Of a stretch of DNA of 64,000 nt, positions 24,861 through 33,456 are shown piece after piece. Made by a program: the position numbers and the translations under genes. A model generated the notes under the pieces. The model made no database searches and was not told the origin of the DNA. It saw nothing but the letters and a program-made list of their open reading frames with translations. Within the stretch, counting starts at the first letter, position 1. Every line of letters starts with the position of its first letter. Source of the stretch: Io17-Chloro-G2 sp034420695 (lineage in GTDB: Bacteria > Chloroflexota > Dehalococcoidia > Lucifugimonadales > UBA3495); contig DAOULB010000018.1 of the NCBI GenBank assembly GCA_034420695.1, positions 186,001 to 250,000 on the forward strand, given 5' to 3'.

Positions 24861-25511
24861 ATGAACCAACTCCCGATTCTGTTGGCTACTTCCAATCCGG
24901 CCAAGCAGGCGCAATTCCGCTGGCTGCTGGAAGAAGCGCCGTTGAATCCTGTCGCGCCCCAGGACCTTGGTCTGACCGCAGCGCCGGAAGAGATCGGCCA
25001 CAGTCATGGCGGTATTGCCAGGTTTAAGGCCAGCCAGTGGTCTCTCAGCGGCAGGGACAAGTCCGTTGGGCTGGCGATAGCCTCCGACGGAGGCATGGTC
25101 ATACCGGCATTGGGCGCCAATTGGCAGAGCCTGTATACTCACCGCTTCGCCGGCGAAGCGGCGACCGACGCGCAGCGGGCGGCCCGGTTGTTGGAGCTGA
25201 TGGAGCCATACCGCGAGGAACAGCGCCAAGCGTCCTGGGTTGAGGCGCTGGCCATAGCCGACAAGGGCCGTGTCCTGGTTTCTTGGGAGATTGCCGGGGC
25301 CACCGGGGTTATCAGTGAGAAGTTGCCTACTATGAAAGAGGGAGAGTTGAGAGGCTTCTGGGCTTTTTCCCTTTGGGAGTTTCCCCACTTGGGCAAGTCT
25401 TACCGGGAACTGACTCGTTCCGAGCTGAGCTCATTGGACGATCACTGGTTGCGGCTCAAGGCCTTGGTGCGGCGTTACGTGCAGGGCCCCTTTGTGCCCC
25501 CCGCGGCTTAG
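24861..25511 (+). CDS. HAM1/RdgB-like nucleoside triphosphatase
   Basis: A 216-aa protein resembling the ITPase/HAM1 superfamily that hydrolyses non-canonical purine NTPs. It starts ILLATSNPAKQAQFRWLLEE, the N-terminal substrate loop, and has IASDGGMVIPALG where HAM1 proteins have the catalytic D-S-G. The rest is divergent and ends in a Trp/Arg-rich helix. A house-cleaning pyrophosphatase role is likely but not certain. No Maf signature is seen. Single gene in front of the MoxR promoter. Confidence 0.7.
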   Translation: MNQLPILLATSNPAKQAQFRWLLEEAPLNPVAPQDLGLTAAPEEIGHSHGGIARFKASQWSLSGRDKSVGLAIASDGGMVIPALGANWQSLYTHRFAGEAATDAQRAARLLELMEPYREEQRQASWVEALAIADKGRVLVSWEIAGATGVISEKLPTMKEGELRGFWAFSLWEFPHLGKSYRELTRSELSSLDDHWLRLKALVRRYVQGPFVPPAA

Positions 25512-25519
25512 GCTACAAT
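25492..25519 (+). promoter_or_regulatory. probable promoter of the MoxR-VWA operon
   Basis: TTGTGC (25492-25497), 16-nt spacer, TACAAT (25514-25519), overlapping the end of the upstream gene. The leader to TTG 25588 would be about 60 nt. Confidence 0.45.
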
Positions 25520-25587
25520 GTCTGCTCAGGGCCCGGTGCCACCCGCATGGTCCTCCTTCCCAACCTCGCACGAGGAGCAACGCGCGT

Positions 25588-26526
25588 TTGTCTACCACCA
25601 TTAACGCCCCGGAATCAATTGACCAAGTCCAAAACCTTCTGAGAGACCAAGTTTACGTTTCCGACCGCAGTCTGGCGGTGCCGGTGTTCCTGGCTTTAAA
25701 ACTGCGGCGCCCCCTGTTCCTGGAGGGCGAGGCCGGAGTGGGCAAGACGGAGATCGCCAGGGCACTGGCCGAGGGCTTGGACACCCGGCTGATCCGGCTG
25801 CAGTGCTACGAGGGGCTGGATATCAACCACGCAGTTTACGAGTGGAACCACAGCCGGCAAGTGCTGGAGATACGGCTCATGGAAGCAGCGGGAGCGGTGG
25901 ACCGGGAGCGGGCCGCAGCGGACCTGTTCAGCGAGAGGTTCCTGATAAAGCGGCCCCTGCTGCAAGCCATCGATGAGGCTCAGGACAAGCCGCCGGTGCT
26001 GCTCATCGACGAGTTGGACCGGGCTGACGAAGAATTCGAGGGTTTCCTCCTGGAACTGCTGGCCGACTACCAGATAACCATTCCGGAACTGGGGGCCTAC
26101 CGGGCCGTCAATCCGCCGGTGGTCATTATCACCTCCAACCGCACCAGGGAGATTCACGACGCCCTGAAGCGCCGCTGTCTCTACTACTGGATCGACTATC
26201 CCGATTACCAGAAGGAACTGCAGATAATCACCAGCCGCATTCCCGAGGCCCCCAGGAGACTGGCCGAAGAGGTCACCGGGTTCATCCAGGAATTGCGGCA
26301 GACCGAACTCTACAAGATTCCGGGAGTGTCGGAGACCCTGGACTGGACCTCGGCCCTGCTGGCGCTGAACCAGACCAAGCTGGACCCCCAAGTAATCGAC
26401 GATACCCTGGGCATCATGCTGAAGTACCAGGATGACATAGAAACGGTGCGGGGAGAGGCGGTGCGGGCGCTGCTGGAGCGGTCCCAGAACCGCGGGCCCC
26501 GGGGCCGCCGGAGGGCTGGCCCCTAG
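25588..26526 (+). CDS. MoxR-family AAA ATPase (CoxD-like)
   Basis: A 312-aa AAA+ ATPase: Walker A EGEAGVGKTE (about 45-54), Walker B LLIDELDRAD (about 136-145), sensor 1 IITSNRTREI and the arginine-finger region DALKRRCLYYWI. It is of the MoxR type that, with a VWA partner, remodels or inserts metal cofactors into enzymes. The closest pattern is CoxD of CO-dehydrogenase operons. TTG 25588 follows GAGGAG by 10 nt. Its last base overlaps the VWA gene start (TAG/GTG), so the two are translationally coupled. No cox structural genes are present in the window. Confidence 0.88.
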   Translation: MSTTINAPESIDQVQNLLRDQVYVSDRSLAVPVFLALKLRRPLFLEGEAGVGKTEIARALAEGLDTRLIRLQCYEGLDINHAVYEWNHSRQVLEIRLMEAAGAVDRERAAADLFSERFLIKRPLLQAIDEAQDKPPVLLIDELDRADEEFEGFLLELLADYQITIPELGAYRAVNPPVVIITSNRTREIHDALKRRCLYYWIDYPDYQKELQIITSRIPEAPRRLAEEVTGFIQELRQTELYKIPGVSETLDWTSALLALNQTKLDPQVIDDTLGIMLKYQDDIETVRGEAVRALLERSQNRGPRGRRRAGP

Positions 26527-27926
26527 TGGGAGACGAGAGTGCTGGCCCGAGTCCGATGGCAGAAACACTGGACACTCAAACTCCGGAGGTGGAAGCCCCG
26601 GAACCTACGCCCATCCTCCATAACTTGGTGCTGTTCGGCGAAGTGCTGCGGCGGCTGGGCATGGATGTCGGGTCCAGCAACATGCTCGACTTGGTGAGGG
26701 CCACGGAATACGCTCCCCTGTCCCGCCGGGCCGACTTCAGGCAAGCGGCCAAGTGCATCCTGGTCCATCGGAAGTCGGACCTCCCTCTTTTCGAAGAAGC
26801 TTTCGACGTGTTCTGGCGGCGGCCCGCCACCGGTGAAACGTCCCTTGATCTTCGTTCCATGGGAGAGCAGCGGCGGTTCCGGCAGCCGCAAGCGGGTCCT
26901 CCGGCTGATGCGGGCTCAAGGGACTCCGGTGGACCTGGCCAGGAAGACGATGAAGACTTGGCGGACCAAGTAGACCTGACCAGGACCTACAGCGTCAGGG
27001 AGGTCTTGCGGGAAAAGAACTTCGCCCAGTTCACGCCGCAAGAGGTGAACGAGGCCAAGGCCATGATGGCCCGCCTTTCCTGGAACCTGAGCAACCGCCG
27101 CACCCGCAGGCTTGGCCCCGGACCCGGCAACCAACTGGACCTGAGGCGTACCCTGCGCGGGAACCTGAAATTCGGCGGAGAATTGCTGGAGCTTTCCTTC
27201 CAACGCCGTAAGGAAAAGCCCCGGCCCATGGTGCTGTTGTGCGACATCAGCGGTTCCATGGAGCGGTACACCCGGATGTTGCTGCATTTTATACACACCC
27301 TATCCCTCCCAAAAGCCGGGGGCGGCTTGGACCGGGTGGAGGCCTTCCTGTTCGCCACCCGGCTGACCAGGATCACGCGGTACCTGAGCCACCGCGGCGT
27401 GGACGATACAGTGAGCCAAGTGTCCAAGGCGGTGCCCGATTGGGCCGGCGGCACCAGGATTGGAGAGGCGGTCAAGACCTTCAACTACCGCTGGCTGCGG
27501 AGGGTGGCCAAGAACGGCGCGGTGGTGATGGTGATATCCGACGGGTGGGACCGGGGCGAACCGGAATTGCTGGCTAAGGAAATCTCCCGTTTGCAGAGGA
27601 GTTGCAGCCGTCTCATCTGGCTGAACCCGCTTCTGGGGGACCGCTCCTACCAGCCCTTGACCAGGGGAATGCAGGCGGCGCTCCCCTACATCGACGATTT
27701 CCTGCCGGTGCACAACCTGAACAGCTTGGAAGCATTGGGCCGCCACCTGAGCAACTTGGAACCCCGGCGCAGCATCGAGCAGCATTACCGTCCCACCGCT
27801 GCGGCGCCGGAAAAGGCCGGGGAACCGCCGCCGGCTGAGCCGATGACCGGAGGCAGCCAAAGCGGGCTGCCGACCTTCAGGCACCCGCTTTGGGGCCGGA
27901 GCCGTTCTTCCACGGGCCCCGGCTGA
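26526..27926 (+). CDS. VWA-domain protein (CoxE-like)
   Basis: A 466-aa partner of the MoxR ATPase. The N-terminal 200 residues are helical (VLFGEVLRRLGMDVGSSNMLD) with an acidic linker (GQEDDEDLADQVD). A von Willebrand A domain follows (about 235-415) with the metal-ion-dependent adhesion site DISGS at about 240-244, a Thr in GGTRIGEA and Asp in ISDGWDRG. CoxE proteins work with CoxD in maturing the Mo-Cu/Mo-S centre of CO dehydrogenase and related hydroxylases; with no such enzyme nearby the client is unknown. The Pro-rich C-terminus is probably disordered. GTG start overlaps the upstream stop. Confidence 0.88.
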   Translation: MGDESAGPSPMAETLDTQTPEVEAPEPTPILHNLVLFGEVLRRLGMDVGSSNMLDLVRATEYAPLSRRADFRQAAKCILVHRKSDLPLFEEAFDVFWRRPATGETSLDLRSMGEQRRFRQPQAGPPADAGSRDSGGPGQEDDEDLADQVDLTRTYSVREVLREKNFAQFTPQEVNEAKAMMARLSWNLSNRRTRRLGPGPGNQLDLRRTLRGNLKFGGELLELSFQRRKEKPRPMVLLCDISGSMERYTRMLLHFIHTLSLPKAGGGLDRVEAFLFATRLTRITRYLSHRGVDDTVSQVSKAVPDWAGGTRIGEAVKTFNYRWLRRVAKNGAVVMVISDGWDRGEPELLAKEISRLQRSCSRLIWLNPLLGDRSYQPLTRGMQAALPYIDDFLPVHNLNSLEALGRHLSNLEPRRSIEQHYRPTAAAPEKAGEPPPAEPMTGGSQSGLPTFRHPLWGRSRSSTGPG

Positions 27927-27983
27927 AACCGGGAGAAGGGCGTCCCGCCGGGCGGCTTCATTCTATTGTCCAGCCGCCGGTGC

Positions 27984-27989
27984 TATACT
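27984..27989 (+). promoter_or_regulatory. extended -10 promoter of the alpha/beta hydrolase gene
   Basis: TGcTATACT, with the hexamer at 27984-27989, lies about 120 nt upstream of the ATG at 28109. No good -35 is seen. Confidence 0.4.
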
Positions 27990-28108
27990 CGGGTTCCGGG
28001 GTTCGAATGAGGCCGTTGCCTTGTCGTCCTGGTTGAAATGGCCGGGGCGGCAGGCTTGGACCGGCCTCCTGAGTACAATTCCAAACTTGCGCTGATTGGG
28101 GGAGGATA

Positions 28109-28894
28109 ATGCCATACGCGAACAATGACGGAGTCCGGATTCACTACCAAGTCGACGGCGAGGGCCCGCCGCTGGTTATGCAACACGGCATGACCCAGAC
28201 CCTGCATTCCTGGCACGACAACGGGTACGTCGCCGGGCTGATACAGGACTACCGCCTGATTTGCATTGATGCCCGCGGCCACGGCCACAGCGACAAGCCC
28301 CATGACCCGGATGCCTACGAGCTGAAGAAGCGGGTCAACGACGTGCTGGCCGTAATGGACGACTGCGGAGTGGACAAGGCCCACTACATGGGATTTTCCC
28401 TGGGGGGCCGCATCGGCTTCGGTATAGCGATGCATGCCGTGGCGCGGTTCCATTCCCTCATCATTGGGGGCATGAGCGCGCTGCCCAGCTTGAACGCCTT
28501 CGACCCCCAGCAGCAGGCCGACATGCTGCGGCGGGGCATGGAGGCCTACGTGGCCGCGGCCGAAGAGCAGGAAGGACCCATGCCCGACGACCGCAAAGCG
28601 GTGTTGCTGGCCAACGACCCTGAGGCCTTGGCGGCCTCGGTATTGGCTCCTAGAGGCACCGACGGCATTGAGGAAGTCCTGCCCAAGCTGAATGTCCCCT
28701 GCCTGCTCTACTGCGGCGACGCCGATGGGTTCTACGCCGGGGCCAAGGAGTCGGCGGGTATGATTCCGGGAGCGGAGTTTGTAACCATACCGGGGTTGGA
28801 CCACGGCCAGACGTCCCGGGCCAGCGAGCAGGTGCTGCCCCACGTGGTCAGGTTCCTGAAGAGCGTGACAGCCAAGGTGGGAGCAGCCTCCTAG
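28109..28894 (+). CDS. alpha/beta-fold hydrolase
   Basis: A 261-aa hydrolase of the epoxide-hydrolase/haloperoxidase-like group. The oxyanion segment MQHGMTQTLHSW is near residue 25, the nucleophile elbow GFSLGG gives Ser at about 98, the acid is probably Asp in CGDADGFY and the His is in GLDHGQ. No signal peptide. The start follows GGGAGG by 6 nt. Substrate unknown: esters, lactones or carbon-carbon bonds are all possible. Its 3' end overlaps the convergent PAP2 gene by 47 nt. Confidence 0.88.
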   Translation: MPYANNDGVRIHYQVDGEGPPLVMQHGMTQTLHSWHDNGYVAGLIQDYRLICIDARGHGHSDKPHDPDAYELKKRVNDVLAVMDDCGVDKAHYMGFSLGGRIGFGIAMHAVARFHSLIIGGMSALPSLNAFDPQQQADMLRRGMEAYVAAAEEQEGPMPDDRKAVLLANDPEALAASVLAPRGTDGIEEVLPKLNVPCLLYCGDADGFYAGAKESAGMIPGAEFVTIPGLDHGQTSRASEQVLPHVVRFLKSVTAKVGAAS

Positions 28895-29594
28895 AGGGAG
28901 ACCTGTACCAGAGCGCAGTAAGGCCGAAGGACACTGCCGCCAGCAGTCCGCCGGCCATTGCGTCCAGGATAAAGTGGTTTCCCGTGATGGTGATGGCAAA
29001 GAAGGTCAGCACCGGATAGGCTAGCCCCAATAGCTTCCATGGCCCGTTCAACCTGCGGAAGAAAGACACGCCCAGCACCACCGTCCAGCAGAAGTGCAGG
29101 CTGGGCATTGCTGCGTTGGTGTTATAGAAGACTGCCATCTCCTGGCTGCCGTAATAGCTGGGCCCAAAATCTTGGATCGTGTTGGAAAAGTGTTCCGTAA
29201 GGTTGAAGGGCGATGCCACCGGAAATAGCACGAAAGTGACCAAGGCAAAAATCAGGCTGATCAGGATAACGGTCCGGTAGTAGTAGTAGGTGGAGCGATC
29301 ACCAAAGAAGAGGGCCATCCCGAATAGCAGTATCACCGGCCAGTAGGTGACGATGTAGACCCAGTTGAAGAAGACGGCCAGCGCTCTGGACTGCCTGAGA
29401 GCCCATTCCTGCCACCCCGGTTCCCAGAAGAAGCCGAAGCCCTGTTCAAGGGCGGCTATCTCCCTGGCGTTGGCGATTCCGGTGGCGGTGGTGTCAGGAT
29501 AGACCAGTCCCCGGGTGAGCAGGTAGACGAAATAGCAGGCGAGAACCAAGGCCAGTTCCAAGAGATGGGGCTTGTATTTCCTGAGATTCTCCAT
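28848..29594 (-). CDS. PAP2-superfamily membrane phosphatase/transferase
   Basis: A 248-aa polytopic membrane protein with about six spans. The PAP2 motifs are present late in the protein: MPSLHFCW (around 160) and TGNHFILDAMAGG (around 205), giving the two catalytic His and the Asp. The first PAP2 motif (K-x6-RP) is not visible, as in the inositol phosphorylceramide synthase/Aur1-like branch (PAP2_3). It probably acts on lipid phosphates or transfers phospho-head groups at the membrane. The 3' ends of this gene and the hydrolase gene overlap. Confidence 0.82.
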   Translation of the reverse strand: MENLRKYKPHLLELALVLACYFVYLLTRGLVYPDTTATGIANAREIAALEQGFGFFWEPGWQEWALRQSRALAVFFNWVYIVTYWPVILLFGMALFFGDRSTYYYYRTVILISLIFALVTFVLFPVASPFNLTEHFSNTIQDFGPSYYGSQEMAVFYNTNAAMPSLHFCWTVVLGVSFFRRLNGPWKLLGLAYPVLTFFAITITGNHFILDAMAGGLLAAVSFGLTALWYRSPSRRLLPPWLSRSSGT

Positions 29595-29721
29595 TGATGA
29601 AGGGACGGGGCGCTACAGCATTTCTCCATAAAGTCCTTATGATACAAGAGAGCGTGGGAAGATAATTAGCTGCGAAATTCAGCAAATTGACACCCTTCGA
29701 GGCCCGCGAGTACCCTTTCAC

Positions 29722-30291
29722 TTGGGGGCCTCAGGAATGTCCTCCCGGCGGACGCTGGCCCGACATGCTCTGGCGCCAAGCCCGGGGCAACCGGTGGAAG
29801 GGCTGCCTGCCGCTTGGCAAGTTTGTCTGAAGGAACAAACAGCTTTGCCGCAAGTATTTTCAAAAGAGCAGCGCATCTTGCTGGACGCTGTCTTAAACGT
29901 GCTTATTCCCCCCGAAGGCAATCTGCCGGGGGCGGGTGACTTGGGCGTGGGCCGCTTCGTCGAGGATGCCGTGGCTTCTAACCCGGAGTCAATAAGACTC
30001 TTCACCAATGGACTGCGTGAGATTGAAATTGGTGCTTCCGCAGAAGCCGGGTTTGGTCTGCAACCGCTATCGCGGCAGGTATCGGCACTGAAAGCCATAG
30101 AAGAGAGGGAGCCGGGGTTCTTTGGGGAGTTGGTCCGGCAGACCTATAACAGCTACTACACCAACACCCGGGTATTCGAAGCTATCGGCTACTCCCTTCG
30201 AGCGCCGGCGCCCGGGGAACCCCCGGCCTTGTTGGACGAGAGCCTGCTGGAAAAGCAGCGCCAGAGGGCCCCTTTCTGGAGGAAGGTTTAA
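29722..30291 (+). CDS. gluconate 2-dehydrogenase subunit 3-like protein
   Basis: A 189-aa protein with the subunit-3 helical pattern: VFSKEQRILLDAVLNVLIPPEGNLPGAGDLGVGRFVEDAV (from about 47), then FFGELVRQTYNSYYTNTRV. In GMC-type dehydrogenases this small subunit accompanies a flavoprotein, often with a Tat signal. Here no flavoprotein lies beside it, so it is an orphan. The start is uncertain: TTG 29722, ATG 29737 or a later one. Confidence 0.65.
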   Translation: MGASGMSSRRTLARHALAPSPGQPVEGLPAAWQVCLKEQTALPQVFSKEQRILLDAVLNVLIPPEGNLPGAGDLGVGRFVEDAVASNPESIRLFTNGLREIEIGASAEAGFGLQPLSRQVSALKAIEEREPGFFGELVRQTYNSYYTNTRVFEAIGYSLRAPAPGEPPALLDESLLEKQRQRAPFWRKV

Positions 30292-31193
30292 GCGGTCAAC
30301 GCCATTTCCAGTTGCAATTGGGGTGCAGCCATTTCCCGGACTGGCAAGGCCTTGGGAAGTCCCCACCGCCGCCTGGCGTCGTCAACCACCTGCAACACCC
30401 TGCTGGTGTATTCGTGAGGGGCGTAGGTGCGCCGGTAGATCTTGGAGTATCCTGGTATCAGGTGCGGGTGGGCCTCTTTGATGTAGGGCATGAACCACTC
30501 TTTGGAACCGGGCTTCAGGAAGAGCAGGTTGGCCGACAGGTACTGGGCCCCGTAAGCGGCCGCCGTTGCAACCACCTCGTCAATGCTTTCCGGGTTGTCA
30601 GATATGCCGGGAAGGATTGGCGCCATAGATACGCCGGCAGGTACCCCCTGCTCCACCAGGAATCTCATGGTTTCCAACCGGGCCATGGGTGAAGGGGCCC
30701 CCGGTTCGGTATCTTTCCAGACCTTTTCGTCGATGCTGCCGACGCTGAAGGAGACCCGGACCCCTGCCTCTTCGTTCAACTCCTTCAGCACGTCCACGTC
30801 CCTGCGGGCCATGATCCCCTTGGTTGTGATGGAAGCGGGGTTTCGGTGATCCCGGAGCACTTCCAGAACGCGTCGGGTCAGCTTGTACTGGGACTCGGCG
30901 GGTTCATAGGGGTCCGAAGCGGTGCCGATGGCGATTGGCTCACCCCTCCACCGGGGCCTCAGCAGTTCCTGCCGGAGCACTTCCGGTGCGTTGACCTTGG
31001 CGAAGACCCGCTGCTCGAACTCCCTGCCCGAGTCGAATCCCCAGTATTCGTGGGTGGGGCGGGCGTAGCAATAGCGGCAGGCGTGGCGACAGCCCCGGTA
31101 GGGGTTCATGGTCCAGCGGAAGGGGAACCCCGGCACATCGATGCGGTTTATCAAGGTCTTGCAGTGAATCTCTTGGACTTCGGCCCCCGCCAT
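30288..31193 (-). CDS. radical SAM protein of the Rv2578c/SplB-like family
   Basis: A 301-aa radical SAM enzyme. The 4Fe-4S site is Cys35, Cys39 and Cys42 in RGCRHACRYCYAR, and ASDPYEPAESQYKLTRRVLEVL is the family signature. It resembles the Rv2578c group, distantly related to spore photoproduct lyase. The reaction is unknown, possibly nucleic-acid repair. The C-terminus has no extra cluster motif. GGGGGAG precedes the ATG. It has its own promoter with operator-like repeats at 31237-31273. Its 3' end overlaps the convergent upstream gene by 4 nt. Confidence 0.85.
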   Translation of the reverse strand: MAGAEVQEIHCKTLINRIDVPGFPFRWTMNPYRGCRHACRYCYARPTHEYWGFDSGREFEQRVFAKVNAPEVLRQELLRPRWRGEPIAIGTASDPYEPAESQYKLTRRVLEVLRDHRNPASITTKGIMARRDVDVLKELNEEAGVRVSFSVGSIDEKVWKDTEPGAPSPMARLETMRFLVEQGVPAGVSMAPILPGISDNPESIDEVVATAAAYGAQYLSANLLFLKPGSKEWFMPYIKEAHPHLIPGYSKIYRRTYAPHEYTSRVLQVVDDARRRWGLPKALPVREMAAPQLQLEMALTA

Positions 31194-31236
31194 GGCTCCC
31201 CCTCGCCTCTGTTTTAACGCGCAATGTTGAAACTCC

Positions 31237-31273
31237 TGTTCTAATAATAGATTAGATGTTCTAAAGAAGTCAA
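31237..31273 (-). promoter_or_regulatory. promoter with direct and inverted repeats (radical SAM gene)
   Basis: On the minus strand: TTGACT (31273-31268), 18-nt spacer, TATTAT (31249-31244). Two copies of TGTTCTAA (31237-31244 and 31257-31264) lie exactly 20 bp apart, flanking the -10 on the same face of the helix. TCTAAT (31240-31245) and ATTAGA (31251-31256) form an inverted repeat across it. This looks like a repressor site. Confidence 0.65.
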
Positions 31274-31325
31274 GGAGGAAGTGTCAGTACAAGCCAAGGT
31301 GACCGGTGTACGGGAGCTTCTGGAG

Positions 31326-31360
31326 CAAAAGCGGGGACGAACCGATGGCTCGTCCCCGCT
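31326..31360 (-). terminator. intrinsic terminator of the AAA ATPase gene
   Basis: A perfect 11-bp stem (31330-31340 with 31350-31360, AGCGGGGACGA and its complement) with a 9-nt loop, followed on the minus strand by TTTTG. It lies 39 nt after the AAA gene stop. Confidence 0.75.
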
Positions 31361-31398
31361 CGTTCCCTGGTAAGAGGGTCGGCAATTCGAGAAGAAGG

Positions 31399-32799
31399 CT
31401 ACCGGTGGTACAAGGCCCCGGCGGGGGTGCGCTCGCAATTCAACCGCCGGTTCAGGTGCAGTCCTTCCAGAATGAATTCCACCGCCGATGCCACCGCTTC
31501 GGGCCTGGCGTCGTCGGTCAACTTGGCTACCGCCTCTGCCATGCCGTCTATCCGGGCGGCCAAGGTTGGATATTCCGAAGCCCTCCTGTCGCTGCCGGTC
31601 TCGGCGGTTTCCCCAAGGTCGAAGGCCTCGATGATGCGTTCCAAGTCTTCCATGCTGAAGTAGCTGTCGAACACCCGCAGGACTGCCCTGCGGGTGAGGT
31701 CGTCGGTTACCCTGTTCTCCCGCCCTTCTTCGAAGGTCTCCAGCTCTATCTTGCCGGCGAAGGAGGCTACGATGTAGGGCAGGTCGCTGGTCCTGGGACA
31801 GGTGAACTCGTCGCCGTGGATGATTGACCGTCGGACGGCGTTGCCCAAGAGAGTCTCGTAGTTGGAAATGCTCAGGCGCACGCTGACGCCGGACCGCTGG
31901 TTAATCTCGCTGCTCTGCCTTGCTTGGGCGGTGGTTTCGGCCAGGATGTCTTTCATGTAACCGGGGACTATCACCTTCTCGTCGTCGGGGAACCGGGACC
32001 TCTCCTGGTCCATGATGGCGATCTCGTCCTGGTTGTTGAGGGGGTAGTGAGTGTGTATCTGGGAGCCGTAACGGTCCTTGAGAGGGGTGACGATGCGTCC
32101 CCTGTTGGTGTAGTCCTCGGGGTTGGCGGTGGATACCACGTAAACGTCCAAGGGAAGCCGGATCCGGTACCCCTTGATCTGCACGTCACGCTCTTCCATC
32201 AGGTTGAACAGTCCCACTTGGATCCGCTCGGCCAAGTCGGGCAGTTCGTTGATGCAGAAAATTCCCCGGTTGGTGCGGGGCACCAGCCCGTAATGGATGA
32301 CCAGTTCGTCGGAAAGATGCCGGCCCTCGGCGACCTTTATGGGGTCTATTTCCCCGATGAGGTCGGCAATGGAAATGTCCGGGGTCGCCAACTTCTCCGA
32401 GTACCGCTCTTCCCGGGGAATCCACTCAATTTCGGTGTCATCGCCGTATTTGGCAACCAAGTCCAAGCAGGCCCGGCAGATGGGCTGGTAAGGGTTGCAG
32501 TTGATTTCGCACCCGGCCATCTTGGGCACGAACTCGTCCAGCAGGCCCACCAGGCTGCGGATTACCCTTGACTTTGCCTGGCCCCGCTCTCCCAGTAGGA
32601 TAACGTCCTGCCCGGCCAGGATGGCGTTCTCCAACTGGGGTATTACGGTATGATCGAAGCCAATTATGCCAGGGAAGACTATTTCTTCCGCCCTGATTTT
32701 GGCAATCAGGTTCTTGCGCAACTCTTCCCTTACCGGCAGCACCACATAGGAACTGGCCTTCAGTTCTCCTACCGTTCTGGCTTGGGTCATCGAAGTCAT
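31399..32799 (-). CDS. magnesium-chelatase-like AAA ATPase
   Basis: A 466-aa AAA+ protein of the ChlI/BchI-like branch: Walker A GERGQAKS (70-77), Walker B region GIFCINELPD, sensor 1 VVSTANPEDYTNRGR and an arginine-finger segment PLKDRYGSQ. A Cys-rich insertion C-x3-C-x6-C-x2-C (Cys 97, 101, 108, 111) between Walker A and B could hold a metal. Partners of this branch are usually VWA proteins encoded next door; none lies beside it. It is therefore an orphan or acts with a distant partner, not a proven Mg chelatase. AGAGG precedes the ATG. It ends in a clear terminator. Confidence 0.85.
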   Translation of the reverse strand: MTSMTQARTVGELKASSYVVLPVREELRKNLIAKIRAEEIVFPGIIGFDHTVIPQLENAILAGQDVILLGERGQAKSRVIRSLVGLLDEFVPKMAGCEINCNPYQPICRACLDLVAKYGDDTEIEWIPREERYSEKLATPDISIADLIGEIDPIKVAEGRHLSDELVIHYGLVPRTNRGIFCINELPDLAERIQVGLFNLMEERDVQIKGYRIRLPLDVYVVSTANPEDYTNRGRIVTPLKDRYGSQIHTHYPLNNQDEIAIMDQERSRFPDDEKVIVPGYMKDILAETTAQARQSSEINQRSGVSVRLSISNYETLLGNAVRRSIIHGDEFTCPRTSDLPYIVASFAGKIELETFEEGRENRVTDDLTRRAVLRVFDSYFSMEDLERIIEAFDLGETAETGSDRRASEYPTLAARIDGMAEAVAKLTDDARPEAVASAVEFILEGLHLNRRLNCERTPAGALYHR

Positions 32800-32868
32800 T
32801 CTCTATGCCTCTTTCCTGTAAACTGGGCTGCCGGGCCACGACCATGGCCGGCCTGAATTTTCCTTGCA

Positions 32869-32897
32869 ATCCTATTCCATTGCGATGTCGAGCACAA
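32869..32897 (-). promoter_or_regulatory. probable promoter of the AAA ATPase gene
   Basis: Minus strand TTGTGC (32897-32892), 17-nt spacer, TAGGAT (32874-32869), with a leader of about 65 nt to ATG 32799. Confidence 0.4.
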
Positions 32898-32945
32898 TCG
32901 CCTTGAAGGAATTGCTGTGGTCTTTCCTGTGGCCTCCCCTTGTTC

Positions 32946-32951
32946 TATAAT
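32946..32951 (+). promoter_or_regulatory. -10 box upstream of the DUF1232 gene
   Basis: TATAAT on the plus strand, 44 nt before the ATG at 32995, in the divergent gap. The -35 is weak (TTTCCT at 32923). Confidence 0.4.
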
Positions 32952-32994
32952 CAAGAGTATTCACCCATAGTATTGAATCCTTACGGCAGGTTGC

Positions 32995-33363
32995 ATGTTT
33001 CACCGCTTGGCTATGCCCCTCGCCATGCTGGTATTACCCCGGTTGCTGCCTCGGCTCTTTCGGCTGGCCCGGTTGGTTTGGAAGCTGACCTTCGACCGGC
33101 GGGTGCCGCTGCTGCTCCGGACGCTGGTGCCCCTGGGAATCCTCTACGTTCTTTCCCCCGTGGACCTGCTCCGGGACTGGGTCCCTGTGATAGGACGCCT
33201 TGACGATCTCCTTGTATTTGGCGCTTCCGTGTTCGCTCTGGTCAAGCTGTCGCCCCGGCACGTTGTGGAAGACATTCAAGGGCCCCCTGCCAACCGCCCC
33301 CGCCCTGAAGAAAAAGACCCATCCAAGGTTGTGGACGGGTCAGCACGGGTTGTCGACGAATAG
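32995..33363 (+). CDS. DUF1232 (YkvA-like) membrane protein
   Basis: A 122-aa protein with the DUF1232 core LSPVDLLRDWVPVIGRLDDLLVFG (about 53-76), between hydrophobic helices. The N-terminus is hydrophobic with Arg spacing and may insert in the membrane. Proteins of this family are widespread and their function is not known. The hydrophilic tail (RPRPEEKDPSK) is probably cytoplasmic. Confidence 0.8.
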   Translation: MFHRLAMPLAMLVLPRLLPRLFRLARLVWKLTFDRRVPLLLRTLVPLGILYVLSPVDLLRDWVPVIGRLDDLLVFGASVFALVKLSPRHVVEDIQGPPANRPRPEEKDPSKVVDGSARVVDE

Positions 33364-33456
33364 AATCCCCCTGCTGGGACCTTACACCGCTTTCACTTTC
33401 AGGTTGGCCGCCGGTCGACCTTCCCCAATTCCCTCGCTTCTGGGTCTGTTGGACGC

